Positions 33,554 to 45,590 of a stretch of DNA of 64,000 nucleotides are shown piece by piece (within the stretch, counting starts at the first letter, position 1; each line of letters starts with the position of its first letter). The position numbers and the translations under genes are program-made. The notes beneath the pieces were generated by a model that did no database searches, was not told where the DNA came from, and saw only the letters and a list, made by a program, of their open reading frames with translations. Source of the DNA: Allium sativum (lineage: Eukaryota > Streptophyta > Magnoliopsida > Asparagales > Amaryllidaceae); the NCBI GenBank assembly GCA_030737875.1, contig CM060926.1, positions 319,708,922 to 319,772,921 on the forward strand, written 5' to 3'.

Positions 33554-36293
33554 TGTAACACCCCGTATTTTCTGCGAATATTAATATTAAAAAATCTAAG
33601 AACACTTAATTTTTAGAAGAAGAATTAAGGGAAACGGGTTATGCCATTGCGTTCGTCTTGGAGTTTTGCTTAAGATAGAGTTCGAATTTGCATGAATTGG
33701 ACTCCGAATGAAGAAGTTATGGAGTTCAGAATATTTCATGAATAAACAGAAAATAATAATTAAATAATAAATCCAGTTCAAAATTCAAAATTCGGACAGA
33801 ACTGGCTGAGCAGGAAAATTCCCGCTCAGGGTGTCGACACCCCCAAGGGGAGTCGACATAGGTGTCGACCCCCCTGTAAGGAGTCGACCCCTTTGAGATT
33901 TGCTTCCGGTGACGAATTTCTGTAGTCCTGAGCTGATGTGGCCTTCTCTGATTGGCCAATGACTAATTTCTGAGATGTTAGGGCTTATGTGTCGTGCTAT
34001 GGTTGGATGGATGACACATCTCTTTGGTTTGATGGCTCTGATTTCTCCTAGACTAATCTAAAGGCTAGAATTAATCCTAGACATCTATATATACATAGCC
34101 AAACCTAGACCCTAACCTCATAACCCTAAGACTATGGTGTCATCATGTTGTTCGTCTACAAGCTAGCCTAGCCTCCTTCATCTTCTCCAAACTAGAAAAA
34201 TAAATCCAAACTAGTAATCGATTAGAAGAACTTCAAATCAAACGTCTACATCAAAGGACATCTTTTCAAATTCAGAAATCAGATCCAAGAATACAATTTC
34301 CGTCCTTTTTCTGTAAGTTTAGTTATTATTTAGATTTAAACATCTAATAGAAATCAAGACTGTAATAATCGGATCTAGAACGATGCCTAATTTGATTCGT
34401 GCCTATCCTTTTGTCTAATCTAAATTTCTTATGCCTATGAGACTATTGTGATTGATGTAATGGCACCTATCATGCCTATGAGACTGTTGGACTGACATAA
34501 TAGAACCTATCATGCCTATGAGACTGTTGGACTGACATAAATGAACCTATCATGCCTGTGAGACTGTTGTGATTGATAGGATGGAACTTTTCATGTTGTA
34601 CAACATATGCCTATGAGACTACTGTGATTTATCAAATGGGTCTTATCATGTTGTACATTAAATTAGTAGTTCTCTTAAGTCCAATTCTATCTAATCTTTA
34701 TACCTATGGTGTGAATTGCTTAGCTTGTCTACACATAGTGTTAATGTACAACATTGAAACATGATTCTTGAATTTGGTACATCTTTACATGCCTATTTTT
34801 CCTTATGTCAATTCTTATGCTCCTTCTCTATTTTCCCCCTTTTTACTTGCTTTTGTGAATACTAAGTTCATTCGGAACTTAGATTGAATCTTGTTGTACG
34901 TGCGATTATAACGCGGGGAAAATTGGGTTAAAGATGAACATGCCTAACCCGAGGTTAAATTGAGTTGCGGTGTAAGACTGCCCAGAACCGCCCGGCACAT
35001 CCAGCTACCACAACAATATAAATCTAATGTGAGAGGTTAGCGCATTAAGCCCAAAAACCCGAGGTTAGATTGAGTTGCGGTGCAAGACTGCCCGGAACCG
35101 CCCGGCACATCCAGCGACTGCAACAATATAGATCTAATGTGAGAGGCTTGTGCTTTAACGAATGAATTAAAGCTATGGAACAGACAGACTAAGAATGGTA
35201 GGGTTAAGTTGATTAAAGCAACACTTAACCAGTACAACATGTTAGTTAAACAGATGGGTGGGGTTAGGTAAATTTGAGAGCACTTAACCATTATAACATG
35301 TTCATTAGGAAACCCTAGTAACGGGGACCCATTTCAGCAGTAACCCACATAGATGTATCACGGTACCCTAAACTAGGCAGGGTTGGGCACGATTACTGGG
35401 CTGATTATAAGCGGTCAAAATAGCGGCGGGTGGTGCAGTAGTGTAGGTTCCGGCGGAGTATGGGCATGCACATACTCCGGAGTGGATAAAGCAGGTATTG
35501 GGCATCAGTAGTATACACTGTGAATCTAGAATTTGTGTCGGATTACCACCATAGGAATTGATACACCCTATGGTGGGACCAGCACAGGTATCTACAATCA
35601 AACAGGGCCGAATGACACAAGTAATAAATGCATGCGAGTAGAAGCCGATCGAAAAAGGGATCAATTTGTTATGAACACATGATGGTAGTTGAAACATTCG
35701 TAGTAGGTGCAGAGAAATGGAAATGAGTGCGATAGTATATTCAGTTTATCTTGCCTTATCTTATGTTATCTTATTTCTATGGTACTGTCCTATATTCAGT
35801 TTATTCGTGTCAAGATTCTTTTACCTGTTTACATGCTGAATAATCACTGGACTTACCAGACTTATGTCTGACCTATTTTCTTTTGCCTTCTTTTCTTTCG
35901 TTCCCCCCAGGCCCGCGGGGAGGGAATAATTCAGCTTAATGCAGACCTTTTCCAGTTTGAAGAGAGTAGATGTATTGCTTGGATTCTCTATTCTTGGGCT
36001 ATTGCTGTGGTTACACTTTTATTGGGGATTTATGCTGCTTTACTACTGTTTTATGTTTTTTATGTACTTGGAGTTTTAAATCAAGACAGATGTTTCATTG
36101 TAACAATTTAGAAGTTGGGTTTTGAGACAATGCTTGTAATGTTTTGACTGAACCACGCTATTTATGAAATGATTTCAGTTTTCCGCTGTTTATATGTCTG
36201 TGTTGTAAATTATCTGTGTCTTTTACCTAAAATGCTTCACCAAAGTTAATACATTCCCTTTGTGAGTGACCTTAATGGATGTGGGGTGTTTCA
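33554..36293 (+). repeat. Right LTR of E2 (2740 bp)
   Basis: TGTAACACCCCG...GGTGTTTCA. It has two copies of the ~90-nt stem-loop module (34947-35037 and 35057-35147) where the left LTR has one. TATA box at 34086-34093, CAGACTTATGTCTG at 35857-35870. Confidence 0.92.
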
Positions 36294-36298
36294 GATGG
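36294..36298. repeat. Target-site duplication GATGG (right) of E2
   Basis: Directly follows the terminal TGTTTCA; identical to 14094-14098. Confidence 0.9.
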
Positions 36299-36932
36299 TT
36301 GCTGCTTCAGCGGTAGAGGTCAATGCTCTTAGGGAGGAAAATAAGGTGCTGACGGATAGGGTCAATTCTCTATTGCAGGAGAAGGCGGAAGGTGGCAGCA
36401 AGCTCAGTGAATTGGAGACCCTGCTGGAAGGGGAAAGAAAGGCTAAAGAGGTGTTTGTGAACCAAGTTGAAGACCTTAAGGAGAAAAAGTCAGGGATGGA
36501 GATTGACTATGCCGTTGAGGTAGATCGGATTAACACTTAACTCTCTACCGCAAAATGAACAATTTACGAGGTTAGTGACAAAATTTCCAATTTTTCGAAT
36601 GTTCATCTTAATACCATAGCCATGGAGTATTATGAAGATTCCCTCATCCTTGCTTTTTCTGACAATTATAAGAGGCTTTCGGAATTTGACTTCTCTTCAA
36701 TTGATCCCTCCGTCCGAGATAGAGTTTTGGAGAAGATTGAGCAGGTGATACGAGAGCATAAGGTTCCTCTGATGAATAAGATAAACCCTGTGTCGCTTTT
36801 GTTTATTGATGAGTTTTCTAAGGATTATGAGGAAGAGGTGGAGGAGGAAAACACAGTAGAAGGCGAAATAGGAGAAGGCATAGATCATCAAGGTGGACCT
36901 AGAAAGGGTGACGGAACATCTTCTTCCACAAC

Positions 36933-36937
36933 GAAGG
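36933..36937. repeat. Target-site duplication GAAGG (left) of the family C solo LTR
   Basis: GAAGG precedes TGTAATGACCC at 36938 and recurs at 53647-53651 after GGGTCATTACA. Confidence 0.88.
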
Positions 36938-37239
36938 TGTAATGACCCAACTTTCCAGTACCTCGGAAGTTGTATCAATATTTAAGAAAAGAAATAGATA
37001 GAAGAATAGAACTAAGAAAAACATCAGAATCTCACAGCGGAACTTGGGACAATATATAATAACCCAAAATATTACATGACATAATTCAAGTACATTGGAA
37101 TACTTCATACATAGGGATACATGTAATCACAATTACATACTTAACATTTGTGATACTAACTTGCAGATAATTCTACATAACATATGATAGCTAAGCCAAC
37201 ACTTCAGATCCTGCCATCCAGCTACTCCAAGTTACTTTA

Positions 37240-37244
37240 AAACC
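37240..37244. repeat. Target-site duplication AAACC (left) of E4
   Basis: AAACC precedes TGTAACACC at 37245 and recurs at 49359-49363. Confidence 0.92.
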
Positions 37245-37507
37245 TGTAACACCCCGTGTATTCTATAACCGTGAAATTCATAAATTAAAGTATAATTAAT
37301 TTCAAATCAAAGAATTAAGGGAAACGGGATACGCCATTGCGTTCGTCTCGGAAAAATACACGAAATAGAGTCTGAGTTTTCGAAAATCGGAGTCCGTATG
37401 ACCAAGATATGGCCTACAGAAGTTTCAGAATTAGGTTTAAAATTCGAATAGACGAAAACAGCTCAGAAAAACTAATTCAAAATTCAAAATCGGGCCCAAT
37501 TGGCCAA

Positions 37508-37525
37508 GGCGGGAAAATTCCCGCC
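37508..37525. promoter_or_regulatory. Palindromic E2F-like site in the E4 left LTR
   Basis: GGCGGGAA and TTCCCGCC face each other with two bases between. TTCCCGCC fits the E2F consensus TTSSCGCC. Second copy at 45854-45871. Binding is inference only. Confidence 0.4.
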
Positions 37526-37533
37526 CAAAGCAC

Positions 37534-37622
37534 CCAGGTCGACTTGGCAGTCGACCTGGGGCTAGCCAGGTCGACTGGGCAGTCGACCTGGGTAACCCGT
37601 GTCGACTGCCAAGTCGACACGG
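37534..37622. repeat. Three tandem perfect GTCGAC hairpins in the E4 left LTR
   Basis: Three 26-bp perfect inverted repeats at 37534-37559, 37566-37591 and 37597-37622, each with 11-bp arms and a 4-base loop (TGGC, GGGC, GCCA). Arms 1 and 2 are CCAGGTCGACT; arm 3 is CCGTGTCGACT with both sides changed to keep pairing. Repeated in the right LTR at 45880-45968. Confidence 0.92.
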
Positions 37623-37821
37623 TGTCGACTGGGGTGTCGACCTGGCCCCTGAGCCAGGTCGAACCCAGCCCACCCTGGCTGGCCAGGTCTGTCTTTGGTT
37701 GATTTTCTGAGCCTTGCCTTGTCACTAGGGCTAGGTGTCTGCTCCTAGTTGGTCTCTCCTTCAAACGAACGGCTATTATTGAACCAAGCTTCATCGACGG
37801 TCTAAATCAACTCACAAACTC

Positions 37822-37829
37822 TATAAAAA
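37822..37829 (+). promoter_or_regulatory. TATA box of the E4 left LTR
   Basis: TATAAAAA in 'aactctataaaaaggacc', followed by 'aaggctaaccctaa'; conserved at 46168-46175. Confidence 0.6.
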
Positions 37830-40800
37830 GGACCTAAGGCTAACCCTAATTCACATAAACTAAAATGGAGATGAGACCGTCATGCTGCTGAGGAGAGACT
37901 GAAGATAGCCGTCAGAAATAGAGAGACAACTAGGAGATAATTCAAAGCTTAAAGCAACGTAAATCAGATCAAAGCAACGCCTACAACAAAGGATAGCAAC
38001 TCCAAATTCAGAATTCAGATTTCTGAATTGAAGATTCGCCATACGCTGTAAGTAGAGTGCTATTCCGATATGAATTAAATAATTGTGTTGATTTGTGTAA
38101 TGTAAGAAATGGAATTGTGGCGATAATAATCTATATTTGTATGTTGCTTTGATGCAAAACGATTTGGGAATATTATGCTATACGATTGGATATTTGCAAG
38201 TACGCGATTTGCGTTGGAAACGAAAAGGAATTGTGGCGATAATGACTTATATTTGTATGTTATTTTGATTCTAAACGATTTGGCAATGCTATGGTTTGAT
38301 TCATACAAGTATGTGGCTTATGTTGACAACCACATGTTGTGGAATTTTGATTGGGACTTATGTAAGCATATGATTCATATTGGAAACTACATGTTTGTGG
38401 TAGTTATTTACAACACCCATTTGGTAAATGCAAGTATAAGATTCATGTTGAAACAACAACTATATGTTGTAATAATTTATTTTGAAATTCATGCAAGTCT
38501 ATGATCTATTGTTATGACAACATGATGTAAAATTCTATGGTCATCTTTAGTGTAATTTGGTTCACCTAAGTATTATGATTCATATGAAGATTATGTTGAA
38601 ATTGGCATCATAGTCCAAGTATAAAAATCCTGCTTTTGTGATGGTGACAAAAGCACGCATCTTTGTAAATTTGTATTAATTTTATGAACATACTATGTTC
38701 GTTATTATGCCCAATTGAAAAACATGTTTTTAGGCTCATGTTGTTATCATAAATTACATTAGAATTACATTCCTCTTGCAAGTTTACATAGATAAAATAA
38801 AAACCATGATGTAAGTTTAGATATGTTTATGCTATTATTCTATGAATAGAATGAAAACCATGATTCATATAAGAATTAGGTTGGAATAATTCTAGTTGAA
38901 CCATACTTTTGTAATAGTGACAAAAGTAAGTACCTTTTTGTTAACATGTAGTGATTTTATGAACACGATTAGTTTATATTATGCCTAAATAAAAATATAG
39001 GCTTATATTTCTAGTCAAGACCCTGTGCCAATAATAATGATATCTAATTTAGTTAGATTCTTAATTTCAAGTTTACATGGTTAGTTGAACCTATGATTCA
39101 TGTTTAAGTTTATGCCATTATCATATGACTAATTCATGTTTAAGTACTGCTTATGCCATTATCATATGAATAAAATAATTCATGTTTAAGTATTGTCTAT
39201 GCATTAACCATATGAATAGAATGATTTATGTTTAAGTATTGTTTATGCTATGATTATATGGATAAAATGATTCATGTTATGCCATGATTATATGATGTTA
39301 CAATTGCAAGTTCACATGTGCCTATTTTATGTTAATTGAATCGTTCGTTGCAAGTTCATGCGTTCACACTCCCCTTTTTCATGTTACTTTATAAACACCA
39401 TGTTATAAGCCTCCCCTTTTCATTTGGCTAAATTGGGTTTAAGTATTAAACCCAACACACCTTACGTTGGAGCGAATGTATAATGCGGGGGCAACGACGT
39501 TTGGGCTAAAATATAGAACATATGTGTTGGCATGTTTGACGCATGCCAACAACCTTGAAAAACAATTAGTGGCATAAATAAATCTTAACCAATAAAGATG
39601 AATTTGAATAATGGGCCGCAAATATTTATATATAAAAAGAAAAGAGACAAAATATGTAAATGTAGAAAATATGATGTGTTTAACCCGAGGTTGGATTGAG
39701 TTGTGATGTAAACCTGCCCGGAACCGCCCGGCTGTCCAGTAGTCGCAACAATACCTATCCAATGTGGGTGGTTAAACACGGAGCCCAATAAGGACCCGAG
39801 GTTAGACTGAGTTGTGGCGTAAGACTGCCCGGACCCAACCGGCAACAGGCAGCCACAACAATACCTGTCTAATGTGAGAGGTCAAGGCTTTAATAAGACA
39901 ATTAAGGCTGAGTCAGGATTGATAGGATTAAGTAAATTATATTAATACTTAATCAAAATGGAACATGCTAAACTAAACAGACTGATTGGGGGTTAGGTTT
40001 ATAAAACACTTAACCAACTTAGCATGTTGGCTAGAGATAGAAAACCTAGTAGCGGGGGACCCTTTTTAGCAGTAAACCTATAAGGTGTATCATGATACCC
40101 TGAAACTAGGCAGGGTGGGGCACAATTACTGGGCTGACTGTAAGAGGTCAAATCAACGGCGGTAGTGCAGCAGTGTAGGTTCTAACGGGGTGCGGGCGTG
40201 CACACACTCCGGCGCAGAAAAATAAGGCACTGGGCACCAGTAGCATACCTGTGCATTCTAGGGTTGTGTCGGGCCGCCACTATGGGACTTGATACACCCC
40301 ATGGTGGGACCAGCATAGGTAACTACAACATCGGGGGGCCGTAAGACACATGTAACTATGCGAGTAGGAGCCGATCATCATAAAATGGATCACTTCACCC
40401 TGATTATGGGGTGCCTGTTGGGAACTAGTTTATATGGGTACAGAGATTAGTATGGGGTACGATAGTATATTCGACCCTAGACAACTTAACTAAGTTTATG
40501 GTGCTTTCCCATTTCTAGTTTATACTTATCATACCCAGTTCTTTATTCATAGACTGAATAGTCCTAGACTTACTCAGGCTTTATGTCTGACTCTACTTTT
40601 CTTTCGTCTTCTTTTCTTCCGTTCCCCCCCCCCCCCCCCGGTCCATAGGGAGGGAATACCTCAGCTTGACCAACCTTCATATCCAGGTTGAAGAGAAAGA
40701 ATGTATTGCTTGGATCTTTTCGTTTTGGACTATGGCTTTGGACAGCAACTATGGGACTTTTGCAGTTTATTTATGTTTTCTTTATGCTTCTTTAAATAAT

Positions 40801-41029
40801 GTAATCAAGACAGTTATGAAGATGTTATGTTTTTTGAAGTATTGTAAGACAATTATGGAATGGTTGGTGTAACACGTATTTTATTGAAATAAAAGTTGTT
40901 GTTTTCCGCTGTTCAAAAATATGTGTTCTTATATCTGTCTAGTATATCTGTGACTTATACTTATAAACCTCCACCAAAATTAGGGCATTCCCTTTGAGAG
41001 TGACCCTAACGGAGGTGGGGTGTTACACT

Positions 41030-41049
41030 TGGTATCAGAGCATAGGTTT
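41030..41049 (+). other. Primer binding site of E4 (initiator Met tRNA)
   Basis: TGGTATCAGAGCATAGGTTT two bases after the LTR; the first 13 bases equal the E3 site. Confidence 0.85.
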
Positions 41050-41215
41050 ACCGGATAAGATAAAAAGTTTTGAAAATTTATTTTCAAAAAGGAAATTTAA
41101 AGAAGCATTTTTAAAAGATAAAATATTATTTTATTTTAAAATGCAAAGTCCCCTCCCCAAAGCCATAGGTACTATCTCTTATCCTTCGTTTTGAATCTAC
41201 CCTTTCTGTTTCAGC

Positions 41216-41794
41216 ATGTCTGGAGACCTTACTCCCCAGCTGCTGACGCTTTCACTCCTCCTCCTCCACGTGAACCAGCAAGCGGAAGAGTCCCAGAGTA
41301 GGAAGACGAATAATAGTCAAACAAGAAAGGATCGTAACAGTAATAATAAGAAACAGGAAAAAAGGAAATGCAATTTTTGTGGTACGGAAGGGCACATAGC
41401 CAAGGATTGTAGAAAGAGGAAAAGAAAGCAAGGAGAATGTTTTCATTGTGGGGAGACTGGACACATCAGCATAGACTTCCCTGAGAAGACAGACTTTGAG
41501 AAGGGCGGGAAAACCAACAAGTCCCGAGAGAAGAGGAAGTGTAAATTCTGTGGCAAAGTGGGGCACTTAGTGAAAGATTGCCGGAAAAAGAAGGCCAAGA
41601 TGAATGGTGGGTGCTTTTCTTGCGGTGAGACAGGCCACATGGCTAAGGACTGCCCAAAGAAACGAGGTATAAATACTTCTGTAGGAAGTGTAGTTTATCT
41701 TTATGATCACCCCGTTCGCACTTTATTTGATTCCGGTGCGTCACACTTCTTTATCTCGTCTGCTTTAGTTAGAATCTGTGCACCTAAAAACTAG
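41216..41794 (+). pseudogene. E4 gag remnant without capsid, four zinc knuckles, and protease start
   Basis: A 192-residue frame begins at the same 'tttcagcATG' as E3. After about 15 residues the whole capsid region (about 200 residues in E3) is missing and the chain enters a Lys/Arg-rich nucleocapsid. It has four knuckles: CNFCGTEGHIAKDC, CFHCGETGHISIDF (last Cys lost), CKFCGKVGHLVKDC and CFSCGETGHMAKDC, which is two copies of the normal two-knuckle module. The protease motif DSGAS follows (about 41735). The frame is lost next to 'gttagaatctgtgcac' (about 41769), so protease-to-RT continuity is broken. Without capsid this cannot assemble a particle by itself. Confidence 0.88.
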
Positions 41795-43360
41795 TATGGT
41801 AGAGGACCCCTTAATTGTTTCAAACCCAATTGGGGGCCCAGCTCAATTGTCTATGATCTGTTTGGGATTGAAAATTTCTATTCTAAGCGTAGAATTTCAA
41901 TGTAGTGCCTTTGTTTTGGGCTTTTCGGGATATGGTTTGATTTTGGGCATGGATTGGCTATCCAGTAATGGGGCCATCCTTGATTGTGAGAAAAGGGTTG
42001 TTAGGCTCCTAACCCAGCTCGGTAATACTTTGGAAATTTCTTGTAATCCCTCGTATGCAGTTATGCTTAGTTACCTTGAATCGCTAGATGCCTCTGTTGA
42101 AAATTTGCAATCAGTTAGAGTGGTCCGGGAATATCCGGATGTCTTCGAAGAGGTGAAGGGCTTGCCTCCGAAGCGGGAGATAGACTTCCGCATATACCTT
42201 GTAGATAATGCAAAGCCCGTTGCGTTGCCCGTTAGACACATGCCTCCACGGGAAAGGAAAGAGCTCAGTAAACATATTAAAGAGCTTCTAGAAAAGGGGT
42301 TCATTAGGAGGAGCATTTCAGAATGGGGCGCTCCAGTGATGTTCGCTACAAAGGCGGATGGTTCACTCCGTCTATGTGTTGACTATAGGGAGCTCAACAA
42401 GCTAACGAAAAAGAATAGGCACCCTCTCCCCAGAATTGACGATTTGTTTGATCAGCTTGTAGGAGCGTCTGTTTTCTCCCAACTCGATTTAGCGACCGGT
42501 TTTCATCAGCTAAGGGTGGCTGAAGATAGTATCGATAAAACAGCATTCAGAACCCCAGACGGCTTCTTTGAATGGCTTGTCATGCCTTTCGGCTTGACAA
42601 ATGCACCTGCTTAATTCGTGGACCTGATGAGTAGGGTATTCAGAGATTTCCTCAATAAGTTCGTAGTGGTCTTCGTAGACGATATCCTTATCTTCTCAAA
42701 GAGTGAAGAGGAACATGCTCAACACTTAAGGGCAATCATGCAAACTCTGCGAGTCCATCAGCTAAAAGCCAAATTCTCCAAATGCCACTTTTGGAGAGAA
42801 GAAGTGAGGTTCCTTAGGCACATAGTATCCAAACAAGGGTTAGCAGTGGACCCTGCTAAGGTAGTGGCGGTACAAGATTGGAAGACACCAAGGAATGCAA
42901 CTGAGGTTCGAAGTTTTCTAGGACTAGCAGGTTTCTATCAAAAGTTCATAAAGGATTTTTCGAAAATCTCAGCTCCGCTTACGAAATTGACCAAGAAGAA
43001 TCTAGCATTCAATTGGGACTTGGATTGCGAGTTTGCTTTCCAGCGACTAAAAAGGGCTCTTACAACAGCCCCAGTTTTGACGTTGCCAGATGGAAGCAAG
43101 ATGTTCACTGTTTATACAGATGCATGTGGGACAGGGCTAGGCGCCGTCTTAATGCAAGAAGGAAGGGTAGTAGCTTATGGCGGGAGGCATTTGAAAGTGC
43201 ACGAAAAGAACTACCCGACCCACGATCTTGAGTTAGCTGCCATCGTCTTTGCACTCAAGTCTTGGCGACACTATCTCCTAGGTGAGAAGTTCGAACTTTA
43301 CACTGACCATAAATCGTTGAAATATCTTTTCTCGCAGAAAGATCTTAACTTGAGCCTCGT
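41778..43360 (+). pseudogene. E4 reverse transcriptase and RNase H, interrupted
   Basis: One frame carries the protease-RT linker, RT blocks [10 protein letters not shown] and [10 protein letters not shown] (about 42675) and RNase H (TDACGTG at about 43118, [10 protein letters not shown] at about 43305). A TAA at 42612-42614 replaces the Tyr codon of NAPAYF in E3. At about 43354 a deletion removes roughly ten residues after DLNL and shifts the frame; the next segment resumes at about 43370 in another frame. Apart from this the sequence is well conserved, which fits recent inactivation. Confidence 0.88.
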
Positions 43361-43369
43361 ACGATTTCG

Positions 43370-45021
43370 AGATCTCCTACACTCTGGGCAAAGGCAACGT
43401 AGTGGCAGACGCGTTGAGCCGAAAGAAATTGACCCTAAGCCCGCTGTTTGTTGAAAGACAAAGCCTAGAGTTTATAGCCAGCTTCGACTTTAGGCCTTCC
43501 TCCGATTTTGTACCAGGCTTGCTAGCATATCTCGAAGTGCGCCCGACTTTAGTGGACTCAATAGGGACAGCACAACGCGAAGACCCTCAGCTTGTGGAAA
43601 CGATTGATAGGCTAATTAGGGGTGAGACTTCAAGTCACCTCAACAGATACTCCATCGACGATAAGGGTTGGCTAAGGCGAGACGGAAGACTATGCGTCCC
43701 ACAGACAAGGGATTTAGTAAAGAGGGTTCTCGAGGAAGCACATCACTCCAAGATGACGATACACCCAGGCGGAGATAAAATGTACAAGGACATAAAAAGA
43801 ACTTTCTTCTGGAACGGCATGAAAAAGGACGTGGCAGAATTAGTTTCTAAGTGTATGGTGTGCCAACAGGTTAAGGCGGAACAAAAAAAGCCTGGCGGTC
43901 TGCTACATTCTCTAGAGGTCCCGCACTGGAAGTGGGATAGCATCTCAATGGACTTCATCGATGGGCTGCCTAGGTCTAGGAGAGGCAACACTAGCATTTG
44001 GGTAATAGTGGATAGGCTTACTAAAAGCGCCCACTTTTTACCTGTCAAAAGTAAAAGAACTGCCTCATCCCTAGTATCTCTTTAACTCAAGGAAATCGTT
44101 CGACTCCATGGAATACCATCCAGCATTGTTAGTGACCGAGACCCTATCTTCACCAGTAAGTTTTGGCGGAGTCTGCAAGAAGCAGTAGGAACGCAGTTAT
44201 GCTTGAGCACAACCTATCATCCCCAAACCGATGGCCAAACAGAAAGACTGAACAGAGTTTTGGAGGACCTTTTAAGACTGTGCGTCCTTGACTTCGGAGG
44301 GACACGGGAAGACCATCTTCCTTTGGTGGAATTTGCCTACAATAACAGCTATCAAGCAACCATCGGGATGGCGCCCTTCGAAGCTTTATATGGAAGACCG
44401 TGCCGATCGCCCACTTGTTGGTGGGAGTCTACTGATAAACTCATACTTGGACCAGATATGATCCGAGAGACTTCAGAAAAAGTAGACTTAATACGAAGAA
44501 GGATGAAGACGCCCCAAGACAGAGAAAAGTCCTACGCCAACAAGAGGAGGACCAACCTTGAATTTGAGGTTGGAGACAGAGTTTTTCTTAAGGTATCTCC
44601 GCTAAGGAACGTTGTCCGTTTTGGAACCACAGGAAAGCTAGCACCAAGGTTCGTAGGGCCATTCCCTATCATCGAGAAAATTGGGAAAATGGCCTATAGA
44701 TTAGAGCTACCCGAAAAGCTGGCCGGAGTTCACAACGTTTTTCATGTTTCACATCTCCGAAAATGTCTACATGAGTCTGCTGAAGTGGTAGAGCCAAATA
44801 TCCTAGAAGAAGCTGAAGTGGAACGCAAAGCAACCGTGAGGAAAGTTCCAACCCGCATATTAGGAACGGAAGTGAAGAAGCTACGCAACCGCGAAGTCAA
44901 GCTCGTCAAAGTTCAGTGGAGCGACGCCGAAGGAGATGCAACTTGGGAGACTGAAGCTAGAATACGCGCTGCCTACCCTTTTCTTTTCGAGGGTACATCT
45001 TTGATCCTTCCTTTTCCTTAA
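43370..45021 (+). pseudogene. E4 integrase and chromodomain, one nonsense codon
   Basis: In the new frame the chain covers the end of RNase H ([15 protein letters not shown]), the integrase zinc finger (CMVCQQVK), the catalytic positions ([25 protein letters not shown]), the GPFPIIE region and a chromodomain ([19 protein letters not shown]). A TAA at 44083-44085 replaces the Tyr codon found in E3 between the first and second catalytic Asp. From 44203 to the TAA at 45019-45021 the frame is open. The damage is limited to single events. Confidence 0.88.
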
Positions 45022-45590
45022 GTTGCGCTTTTATCTATCTTTTTTTTTAGGTATATCTCCTCGACCCTATCTTTTAGGTAGAAACTCTTTGGATGAAAAC
45101 ATGTAGTTGAAACATGTTATGGATGATGGTTGCAAGTGGTTGCAAGTGATTGCTAGTGGTTGCTCGTGGTTGCATATACACACACAATCTAGGTTTTAGA
45201 TCGGCTCAGTCACTTAATATTGCATATGCATATATGTTTGCATTCGTATATGGTTGAACTTTAATGTGTTGTCATATGGATGTTGCATTTATATGAATGA
45301 TTGTGCACTCATGTAGAATCATGAATAGGAGGATTTGCATACATAATGGATTCATAGCACTTACATAATTCGCATTAAGGAGGTCAACTGAATCAGTAGA
45401 CCGCCTGATTTTGCATTAGATAAGTACATGTACACACACACTTCGCATATGATCATGAAGCATTAGAAGTCTTTTAAGGACAATGGATGCTCGTGTTTGA
45501 TGGATGAGTAGATGGATGTTTGGATGTTAGGATATACATTCTTCCTAACTTGAAAATTTCGGGGACGAAATCCTTTTAAGTGGGGAAGAA
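45022..45590 (+). other. 3' untranslated part and polypurine tract of E4
   Basis: Contains the GGAGGTC...GACCGCC hairpin (45379-45405), ATTTCG-GGGA-CGAAAT just before the end, and the polypurine tract AAGTGGGGAAGAA (45578-45590). No gene. Confidence 0.8.

Larger units (their letters stand above)
14099..36293 (+). mobile_element. E2: decayed Tekay-type Ty3/gypsy chromovirus, split by E3
   Basis: LTRs at 14099-16875 and 33554-36293, a tRNA-Met primer site at 16878, a broken gag-pol frame at 17055-21398 and a polypurine tract at 33541-33553. The 3' untranslated part is split at 21530/33142 by E3. TSD GATGG on both sides. About 10.6 kb without E3. The LTRs differ in length (2777 and 2740 bp), by an unrelated stretch near 15500-15620 and by many substitutions, so it is clearly older than E3 and E4. 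Confidence 0.92.
36294..36937 (+). pseudogene. Antisense gene of the Tat-like element, part 3: coiled coil
   Basis: The frame resumes after E2 and reads a strongly coiled-coil sequence (EVNALREENKVL, LETLLEGERKAKEVF, VEDLKEKKSG), is stopped at 36538-36540 and 36556-36558, and continues in the same frame from 36622 as an acidic segment (SKDYEEEVEEEN) to the solo-LTR insertion at 36938. Long coiled coils after the Transposase_28 domain are common in these plant proteins. An apparent ATG upstream (36262) lies in the E2 LTR and is not its real start. The chain resumes at 53652. Confidence 0.5.
37245..41027 (+). repeat. Left LTR of E4 (3783 bp)
   Basis: TGTAACACCCCG...GGTGTTACA. It holds an inverted GGCGGGAA/TTCCCGCC pair (37508-37525), three GTCGAC hairpins (37534-37622), a TATA box (37822-37829), two stem-loop modules (39683-39772, 39794-39883), CAGGC-TTTAT-GTCTG (40575-40589) and a run of 16 C (40624-40639). 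The 97- to 109-residue frames inside are not credible genes. Confidence 0.93.

Noticed and set aside
36262..36540. 92-residue frame starting in the E2 LTR as an independent gene
   Set aside because: The first residues come from the LTR end; the coiled coil belongs to the antisense gene interrupted by E2.
40624..40639. Run of 16 C as a functional element
   Set aside because: The right LTR has 12 C followed by AGGTCC, so the run is a length-variable homopolymer and its exact length may be a sequencing artefact.
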